This document shows, one piece after another, positions 5,029-7,985 of a DNA stretch of 7,985 nucleotides (within the stretch, counting starts at the first letter, position 1; every line of letters starts with the position of its first letter). The translations under genes and the position numbers were made by a program. The stretch comes from Fibrobacter sp. UBA4309. Lineage in GTDB: Bacteria > Fibrobacterota > Fibrobacteria > Fibrobacterales > Fibrobacteraceae. The notes below the pieces were generated by a model. It was given only the letters and a program-made list of their open reading frames with translations, searched no databases and was not told where the DNA came from. The DNA lies in the NCBI RefSeq assembly GCF_002395745.1, contig NZ_DGUN01000032.1, forward strand, positions 14,645 to 22,629, given 5' to 3'.

Positions 5029-6176
5029 CCGATAAATTCAACTGGAAAGCGAAACGCGAGAAGAAAGCGTTTTTGGCATTGGCGGATGGCGCCGTGTTCC
5101 ACGGGTATGCCTTTGGAGAGGCTACCGATACCGTCGGCGAAGCGGTGTTCAACACCGGCATGGCGGGCTACAAGCAAATTTTGACGGACCCCTCCTACGC
5201 GGGACAGTTCGTGGTGTTCACCACGGCAGAAGTGGGCGCATACGCCGCAAACCTCGAGAAGTCCGAATCCCGCGACGTTTTCCTGAACGGAATTGTCGTA
5301 AACTCGCTGGACGATGTGAGCAAGGAAATCGGCGAAGAGAGCCTGCACGACTACATGCTCGCCCACAAGAAGCCGGGCATCGCGGGCGTCGATACGCGCG
5401 CTCTCACCATTCATCTGCGTGACCATGGCGCTCAGAAGGCATACCTCCACGTAGACGGCACCGAAATGAGCGAAACCGATGCAATCGCAAAGGCAAAGGC
5501 TTGGGAAGGCCTCGATGGTCAGGACTACGCGAGCAAGGTCAGCGATCCGAAGGGTTACGAGTTCAGCACCGAAGGCGACCTGAATGTGGTCGCACTCGAT
5601 TTCGGTATCAAGACGAACATTCTGAGGAACCTCGCCGACCAGAAGATGAAGGTGACGGTGCTTCCGATTAACGCCACTTACGAACAGGTGATGGCGAAGA
5701 ACCCGGACGGTGTGTTCCTCTCGAACGGCCCTGCCGACCCGAACAGCCTCCCGCAGGTGGCGGCGCTTGTAAAGCAGCTTTTGGGTAAGGTTCCGCTGAT
5801 GGGTATCTGCCTCGGTAACCAGCTCCTGGGCCTCGCGCTCGGTGCAAAGGTTTCCAAGCTCAAGTTCGGTCACCACGGTTGCAACCACCCGGTCAAGAAC
5901 CTCAAGACCGGTGCCGTGGAAATCACGAGCCAGAACCACAACTACGCTATCGAAGAAGCTTCGCTCCCCACGAATGTGGAAGTCACGCACATCAACCTGA
6001 ACGACAACACAGTCGAAGGCATCCGCCACAAGGAACTCCCCGCATTCAGCGTGCAGTACCACCCGGAATCTGCTCCGGGTCCGAACGACTCCTACTACCT
6101 GTTCGGCGAGTTCAGGCAGATGATTCTCGATTTCAAAGCCGGCAAAAATGGTGCCGCGGAGGTGAAAAATGGTTAA
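5025..6176 (+). CDS. carA: Carbamoyl-phosphate synthase small subunit (glutamine amidotransferase, CarA)
   Basis: The 383-residue protein (E. coli CarA has 382) hydrolyses glutamine and passes ammonia to CarB, which makes carbamoyl phosphate for UMP and arginine. The N-terminal CarA domain shows LALADGAVFHGYAFG, VGEAVFNTGMAGYKQILTDPSY and GVDTRALTIHLRDHGA. The C-terminal class I amidotransferase domain shows LDFGIKTNILRNL, LSNGPADPN, GICLGNQLLGLALG with nucleophile C262, KFGHHGCNHPV, TSQNHNYAIE, and YHPESAPGPND with H346 and E348, so the triad is intact. GICLGNQ replaces the usual GICLGHQ. The frame is open upstream to 4980, but family alignment favours the ATG at 5025. Only a weak GAG (5016-5018) serves as ribosome site, and the start overlaps the leader ORF stop as ATGA, so coupling is plausible. 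Overlaps pyrG by 8 bases. Confidence 0.95.
   Translation: MTDKFNWKAKREKKAFLALADGAVFHGYAFGEATDTVGEAVFNTGMAGYKQILTDPSYAGQFVVFTTAEVGAYAANLEKSESRDVFLNGIVVNSLDDVSKEIGEESLHDYMLAHKKPGIAGVDTRALTIHLRDHGAQKAYLHVDGTEMSETDAIAKAKAWEGLDGQDYASKVSDPKGYEFSTEGDLNVVALDFGIKTNILRNLADQKMKVTVLPINATYEQVMAKNPDGVFLSNGPADPNSLPQVAALVKQLLGKVPLMGICLGNQLLGLALGAKVSKLKFGHHGCNHPVKNLKTGAVEITSQNHNYAIEEASLPTNVEVTHINLNDNTVEGIRHKELPAFSVQYHPESAPGPNDSYYLFGEFRQMILDFKAGKNGAAEVKNG
6158..6162 (+). promoter_or_regulatory. Ribosome binding site of pyrG
   Basis: GGAGG lies six bases before the pyrG ATG at 6169, inside the last codons of carA. It fixes the pyrG start and contrasts with the missing or weak sites before bioA, bioW and carA. 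Confidence 0.8.
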
Positions 6177-7827
6177 GGCGACAAACAAAGGCAAGCAGAC
6201 CAAGTACATCTTCATTACCGGCGGCGTGGTCAGCTCCCTCGGTAAAGGCATCACCTCCGCATCGCTCGCACTGCTCCTCAAGAGCCGCGGCTACAACGTG
6301 TTCATGCAGAAGCTCGACCCGTACCTGAACGTGGATCCGGGTACCATGAGCCCTTACCAGCACGGCGAAGTCTTCGTGACCGACGACGGCTACGAAACCG
6401 ACCTTGATTTGGGCCACTACGAACGTTTCGCAGGCGTGCAGTGCTCCAAGGCTTCGAGCTACACTTCGGGCCGCATCTATTCCTCCGTGCTCGCAAAAGA
6501 ACGCGCCGGAAAATACCTGGGCGGCACGGTGCAGGTCATCCCGCACATCACCAACGAAATCAAGGATGCCTTCCGTTCTGCAGCCGAAAGCGGTGCAGAC
6601 ATCGTGCTCTGCGAAATCGGCGGTGTGGCAGGCGACATCGAATCGCTCCCCTTCTTGGAAGCAGCAAGACAGTTCCGCTTCGAAGTCGGCGTCGAAAACA
6701 CCTGCTTTATTCACCTGGTCTTGGTGCCTTACCTCAAGGCCGCCGGCGAACTCAAGACGAAGCCCTCGCAGCACTCCGTGGCAGAACTCCGCAACATCGG
6801 TATCTTCCCGGACATTCTCGTATGCCGCACCGAAATGACGATTCCGCAGGATCACCTCGACAAGCTCGCGCTCTTCTGCAACGTGAAGCCCGAATGCGTC
6901 ATCGAAGAAAAGGACGTGACGGATTCTGTGTACGCCGTGCCCCGCGAACTTTCCAAGCAGGAACTTGACCTCCGCGTGTTGGAACAGCTCCGCCTGAGCG
7001 TGCACCCGATTATCCACTCCGAATGGGACAAGCTCGTCAAGAAGGCAACCCAACCGAAGTACGAATGCACCATCGCGCTGGTGGGCAAGTACATCGCCAT
7101 CCGCGACGCCTACAAGTCCGTGCACGAAGCCTTGCAGCATGCCGGCATGGAACACAATGCCAAGGTGAAGGTGGAATGTATCGAGGCCGAAGAACTCGAA
7201 AAGAATCCGAACCTCATCAAGAACGCAGACGGCATACTGATCCCGGGAGGCTTCGGTAGCCGCGGCGTGAACGGCAAATGCGTGGCCATTCGCTATGCCC
7301 GCGAACACAAGGTCCCGCTGCTGGGCATTTGTCTCGGTATGCAGTGCTGCGTGATTGAATTTGCACGCAACGTACTCGGCTGGAAGGACGCCAACTCCAC
7401 GGAATTCGACGAGAATACCGCCCACCCGGTCATCGACCTGATGGACGAACAGAAGAACGTCACCGAAAAGGGCGGCACCATGCGCCTCGGCGCTTACCCG
7501 TGCAAGCTCATGAAGGATTCCAACGCAGCAAAGCTCTACAAGAGCGAAAAGATTAGCGAGCGTCACCGTCACCGCTACGAATTCAACTACAACAGCGAAT
7601 TCCGCAAGGAACTCGAAAAGGCCGGCCTCAAGATCGCCGGTACATCTCCCGACGGAAAGCTCGTTGAAATGGTGGAAATCAAGAACCACCCGTACTTTGA
7701 AGCCTGCCAGTTCCACCCGGAATTCAAGAGCAGGCCCACCGCGCCGCACCCGCTGTTCAGCGGCCTTGTCAAGGCGGCACTCGCACAAAAATCTAAGAAG
7801 AATGTGAATGGAGGCAAGAATGCCTAA
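6169..7827 (+). CDS. pyrG: CTP synthase (PyrG)
   Basis: The 552-residue enzyme (E. coli PyrG has 545) aminates UTP to CTP using ATP and glutamine, the last step of pyrimidine nucleotide synthesis. The N-terminal synthetase domain shows the P-loop GGVVSSLGKGITSAS (K26), the KLDPYLNVDPGTMSPYQHGEVFV block, TDLDLGHYERF, EIGGVAGDIESLPFLEA, KTKPSQHSV and ALFCNV. The C-terminal class I amidotransferase domain shows VGKYIAIRDAYKSV, IPGGFGSRGV, GICLGMQ with nucleophile C388, RHRHRYE, and CQFHPEF with H516 and E518. EIGGVAGDIES differs slightly from the common GGTVGDIES. Its first eight bases overlap the end of carA and its last eight overlap carB, so it is an integral member of the operon and not a chance neighbour. 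Placement between carA and carB is unusual. Confidence 0.97.
   Translation: MVKATNKGKQTKYIFITGGVVSSLGKGITSASLALLLKSRGYNVFMQKLDPYLNVDPGTMSPYQHGEVFVTDDGYETDLDLGHYERFAGVQCSKASSYTSGRIYSSVLAKERAGKYLGGTVQVIPHITNEIKDAFRSAAESGADIVLCEIGGVAGDIESLPFLEAARQFRFEVGVENTCFIHLVLVPYLKAAGELKTKPSQHSVAELRNIGIFPDILVCRTEMTIPQDHLDKLALFCNVKPECVIEEKDVTDSVYAVPRELSKQELDLRVLEQLRLSVHPIIHSEWDKLVKKATQPKYECTIALVGKYIAIRDAYKSVHEALQHAGMEHNAKVKVECIEAEELEKNPNLIKNADGILIPGGFGSRGVNGKCVAIRYAREHKVPLLGICLGMQCCVIEFARNVLGWKDANSTEFDENTAHPVIDLMDEQKNVTEKGGTMRLGAYPCKLMKDSNAAKLYKSEKISERHRHRYEFNYNSEFRKELEKAGLKIAGTSPDGKLVEMVEIKNHPYFEACQFHPEFKSRPTAPHPLFSGLVKAALAQKSKKNVNGGKNA
7810..7814 (+). promoter_or_regulatory. Ribosome binding site of carB
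   Basis: GGAGG lies five bases before the carB ATG at 7820, inside the 3' end of pyrG. It supports this ATG as the carB start. Confidence 0.8.
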
Positions 7828-7985
7828 GCGTACCGACATCAAGAAGATTATGCTCATTGGCTCCGGCCCGATCGTGATTGGCCAGGGCTGCGAATTCGAC
7901 TACTCCGGCGTGCAAGCCTGCAAGGTGCTCCGCCGCGAAGGCTACGAAGTGGTGCTCGTGAACTCCAACCCGGCCACCATCATGA
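7820..7985 (+). CDS. carB: Carbamoyl-phosphate synthase large subunit, N-terminal fragment (CarB)
   Basis: The window ends after 55 codons, so the gene is truncated only by the window edge. The visible part, MPKRTDIKKIMLIGSGPIVIGQ followed by CEFDYSGVQACKVLRREGYEVVLVNSNPATIM, is nearly the same as the start of E. coli CarB, including the SGPIVIGQ phosphate-binding loop of the pre-ATP-grasp domain. CarB is normally about 1070 residues and makes carbamoyl phosphate from bicarbonate, two ATP, and ammonia supplied by CarA. The ATG overlaps the pyrG stop in the 8-base string ATGCCTAA and has a GGAGG in front. The rest of the protein cannot be judged here. Confidence 0.95.
   Translation, partial: MPKRTDIKKIMLIGSGPIVIGQGCEFDYSGVQACKVLRREGYEVVLVNSNPATIM

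Noticed and set aside
6133..7857. 574-codon open frame on the minus strand opposite pyrG, and a 424-codon one (5007-6281) opposite carA
   Set aside because: They mirror the codon periodicity of strongly identified + strand genes. Their products look like random reverse translations rich in H, V, F and R, with no family motif.

Overview
The window looks like a stretch of core chromosome from a bacterium with GC-rich coding DNA and strongly AT-rich gaps. The upstream neighbour is a type III glutamine synthetase, a form found in Bacteroidota, Fibrobacterota, cyanobacteria and some clostridia. Two starts have a -10-like box only 9 nt before the ATG and no Shine-Dalgarno. Together these make a Fibrobacter-like organism my best guess, but this is an inference and the assignment is tentative. 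All real genes are on the + strand. I saw no mobile element, CRISPR array, tRNA or rRNA.

Region 1 (1-549): the last 158 codons of a type III glutamine synthetase (glnN), closed by a clean intrinsic terminator (9-bp stem, 5-nt loop).

Region 2 (566-4625): a compact biotin operon, bioA-bioW-bioF-bioD. BioW (1916-2719) makes pimeloyl-CoA from free pimelate. BioF condenses it with alanine to 8-amino-7-oxononanoate, BioA transaminates that to 7,8-diaminononanoate, and BioD closes the ring to dethiobiotin. The genes abut (TAA/ATG) or overlap by ATGA, so translational coupling is likely. bioB, needed for the last step, is not in the window, and neither is a source of pimelate. bioA has a promoter-like box so close to its ATG that its mRNA should be nearly leaderless.

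Region 3 (4626-5024): an AT-rich gap of about 400 bp. Its first half holds A-tracts and a weak AT-rich inverted repeat. Its second half looks like a transcription-attenuation leader for the genes that follow: a -10 box, a 63-codon leader ORF, a small hairpin, a roughly 37-nt T-rich tract, and a perfect 9-bp terminator hairpin with a T-tract about 30 nt before carA. The leader ORF runs through the hairpin and ends in an ATGA overlap with the carA start. This layout closely parallels the UTP-sensitive pyrBI attenuator of E. coli, although no such control is known to me for carA. It is the most interesting part of the window.

Region 4 (5025-7985): a pyrimidine operon in the unusual order carA-pyrG-carB, with pyrG (CTP synthase) placed between the two carbamoyl-phosphate synthetase subunits. 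Both junctions are 8-nt overlaps preceded by GGAGG. carB is cut by the window end after 55 codons. CarA and PyrG both carry class I glutamine amidotransferase domains with intact Cys-His-Glu triads.
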